This document shows positions 62,188 to 64,000 of a stretch of DNA of 64,000 nt, piece after piece; the stretch's first letter is position 1; every line of letters starts with the position of its first letter. The stretch lies in NCBI GenBank assembly GCA_025765595.1, contig JAIVFH010000008.1, positions 495,874 through 559,873 on the forward strand, read 5' to 3'. The DNA comes from Obelidium mucronatum. Lineage: Eukaryota; Chytridiomycota; Chytridiomycetes; Chytridiales; Chytriomycetaceae. The notes under the pieces were generated by a model. The model was not told the origin of the DNA. It worked only from the letters and a program-made list of their open reading frames with translations, and searched no databases. Both the position numbers and the translations under genes were made by a program.

Positions 62188-63672
62188 TTAATCTGAATCT
62201 GAAAGACAGTCTGAAAGATGGTAAAATCTCTCGTCACAATCTGAAAGTATTTGAATTGCAGCATTGAGCCGAGTATAGCCTCCATGATAAGGTTCCAACC
62301 TCCAGTTTGACTTCTCAATGCCTTCCTCACACACAGAACGAAGCAGCAAAAGAATGAAATCCTTAGAAAAAATATCCATTGACTTGCGAATGATTTTGTA
62401 AACATAGTAAGAAGCACCTTTGACTTCAAGAAGTTCTTGAAAGGATAACCGCAAATAGTCTTCCTTATATGACAGAATCATACCCCAATCAATGAAAGGA
62501 CTCAACACAATTGGGCCAAACACACTGTGCAATAGAGCTGCTCCTTCAGGTTCAGTGAAATTCCAGTGTATATCAATCACACTACATATCCCATCAGTAT
62601 TTTTGTCCAGTCTGGCATTATGATCTGGCTGCATTCTCCGAAAATGGGTGACTGCTGCAACAAATATGGGACACCAAGCTTTGGTATAAGAAGCCTCATA
62701 GGCTTTGCTAAAGTTCCCCCACCAATCCACTTCTCCTTTGGATTCCCTCCCACCTTCTGCCACCCACTTCAAGTGTTTGAAAGGAACCTTGGCACACTCT
62801 TCATCAAATGCCTTGACTTGTTTCAGTCTCAAGAATTGGAAAACTTTGATTATTGCCTTGACCAGAGTATCATCATGCAGGCAACCATGACTCACATAAT
62901 CCTGGAGCACATCCAGATACTCACACAGGACATTCTCTTTCTTTCTTCTTCCAATATACTCAAACATTGCTGTCTTGACATATAGGCTTTTACCAACAGT
63001 TTGAATCAAGATATTGTGCAATCGAGCTGATGGGTCAGGGTAAAATATGTGGCTTGTGGCACTTGTCCAGTACTCCAATGCCGCCCTGTTGGCACTCCAA
63101 ACAGCCGCAGATATCACCACATCATCAAATGTGTTGCTGAAGTCACTGCCTTGTGTCTGAAACAGGAGGTGCAGGATTGGGGATGAGTGTGAATGGTTGA
63201 CTGCTGCCAATTTTGAAAGGTGGGTGAGAGGAAGAGCAGCAGGCCACATTGCTTGATAATTCCCTTGTTTCAGAAAGAAAGTGAACCAGGGATTGATCCA
63301 CCGGGGAAACAAAGGACTGCACTGCAACAGGGTCTCTTTCTTTTCATCAGGAACTGGTCCAGCAATAATGCACATTGCAACAACATCCCAATCCAGGGCA
63401 ATGTCAGAGCCTCGCGCATGGCAAAGAACCTTGCCAGCCAGTACCATTCGGTAAGTAAAGGGGAAGGTGGGATATGTTGATCCTGCACCAGTTTGATCAA
63501 TGAGGCAGGTGGGAAAGGGTTGATGTTGACAGTGTTTCAAGACAAACAACATGTCTTGGATGGCAGATCTAAGTCCACGGCATGATTTTTGCAATTGGTG
63601 TAGGGTTTGGCCTCCAGCTAGAGTAAGAGGAATGTGTTGTAGGATCATCTGGAAGACTTCAGCAGGAAACAT
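62188..63672 (-). CDS. F-box-like helical-repeat protein
   Basis: 494 aa from MFPAEVFQMILQHIPLTLAG. An earlier in-frame start at 63717 would add 15 hydrophobic residues. The N-terminus resembles an F-box: FPAEVFQMILQHIPL...LHQLQKSCRGLRSAIQDML. The rest is made of helical pairs (FDDVVISAAVWSANRAALEY, LVKAIIKVFQFLRLKQVKAF, FSKAYEASYTKAWCPIFVAA), similar to the F-box/ankyrin-like or solenoid families expanded in some chytrids. If so, it would be a substrate adaptor of SCF ubiquitin ligases. Single exon, intact. Ends acidic (LSDCLSDSD). Family call is inference from the N-terminal motif. Confidence 0.6.
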   Translation of the reverse strand: MFPAEVFQMILQHIPLTLAGGQTLHQLQKSCRGLRSAIQDMLFVLKHCQHQPFPTCLIDQTGAGSTYPTFPFTYRMVLAGKVLCHARGSDIALDWDVVAMCIIAGPVPDEKKETLLQCSPLFPRWINPWFTFFLKQGNYQAMWPAALPLTHLSKLAAVNHSHSSPILHLLFQTQGSDFSNTFDDVVISAAVWSANRAALEYWTSATSHIFYPDPSARLHNILIQTVGKSLYVKTAMFEYIGRRKKENVLCEYLDVLQDYVSHGCLHDDTLVKAIIKVFQFLRLKQVKAFDEECAKVPFKHLKWVAEGGRESKGEVDWWGNFSKAYEASYTKAWCPIFVAAVTHFRRMQPDHNARLDKNTDGICSVIDIHWNFTEPEGAALLHSVFGPIVLSPFIDWGMILSYKEDYLRLSFQELLEVKGASYYVYKIIRKSMDIFSKDFILLLLRSVCEEGIEKSNWRLEPYHGGYTRLNAAIQILSDCDERFYHLSDCLSDSD

Positions 63673-64000
63673 ATTGGTGATTTGGAGTTTAATTAAAATA
63701 TGAAAAATACAAAACAAACAAGAAATAAAGATAACAAAAAAAAAAGACGTGCGCTTCGACTGTGTGATTGGATCACAAAAGCGATGTTAGTGTTTTAGTG
63801 TTGATGCAGTGTGTGTGTTGGCGCACCTGGTGATGGGATCACAAAAGCGATAAGATCCAATCACCACAAATTATTATCCTAAACTACCACTAACTCCAAA
63901 CTTCACCAATAGGGCTTGTACACTCTCGACTAATCCCACATATTCCTTAAAGTCCACGAAAGAATCCAACGGCAAGCATCCAATATCAATCCAAATAACC
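63673..64000. other. Upstream region, no gene seen
   Basis: AT-rich leader followed by a short direct repeat GATCACAAAAGCGAT (63771-63785 and 63838-63852) about 67 bp apart. It could be a regulatory repeat of the F-box-like gene or another repeat edge. Confidence 0.4.

Overview
The window comes from a eukaryote with short spliceosomal introns, mostly about 50-70 nt with GT...AG ends. Its gene content suggests a fungus, most likely a zoosporic (chytrid-like) one: secreted subtilases, a GH18 chitinase with mucin-like stretches, GPI-like tails, an LC8 dynein light chain, eIF3m, VHS proteins, fungal-type homeodomain genes, and DIRS-like and Ty3/gypsy retroelements. The lineage is inferred; no rRNA or other taxonomic marker is present. 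Exon joins given below were chosen so that splice sites, reading phase and family motifs agree.

Layout. 1-2.4 kb: GC-rich, left-truncated retroelement on the minus strand (RT open at the window edge plus two gag-like frames). 2.5-31 kb: dense, well-ordered genes. These are a VHS-like protein, a peroxiredoxin, a 1,752-aa chitinase-CAP-mucin fusion, a subtilase, a second VHS protein, an MFSD1-like transporter, a SYLF-domain protein, a Ser/Thr-rich surface protein, a coiled-coil protein, an LC8 light chain head-to-head with eIF3m, three paralogous beta-rich lipid-binding-like genes, a small GPI-type protein, a second subtilase, and a His-repeat UreG-like GTPase lacking the usual Cys-Pro-His motif. 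31-40 kb: an SH3-like gene, an unrecognised gene, an acetyl-CoA acetyltransferase and an MHS-type transporter; three of these four show apparent one-base frame changes. 40-45.6 kb: three homeodomain genes in tandem, then a pepsin-like protease with a C-terminal anchor.

45.7-64 kb is repeat-rich. It holds abutting gene fragments, tRNA-derived SINE-like repeats, a pogo-like DNA transposon inserted inside a gene, and a Ty3/gypsy element whose pol stops at a short run of telomere-type TTAGGG repeats. A 15-bp minisatellite with an AGCGCT core occurs at three places. A composite direct repeat (about 0.8 kb, offset 5,227 bp) brackets three intron-containing genes I do not recognise. The right end has a gene whose 5' end lies in a 196-bp tandem repeat, and a 494-aa F-box-like protein.

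Functional links. The chitinase fusion, two subtilases, aspartic protease and small surface proteins form a set of secreted or wall-associated products, fitting a saprotrophic or parasitic wall-degrading lifestyle. The housekeeping genes (eIF3m, LC8, thiolase, VHS, SYLF) look intact. The 46-62 kb segment looks like a subtelomere-type or transposon-nest region, and is where an undescribed mobile unit is most likely.
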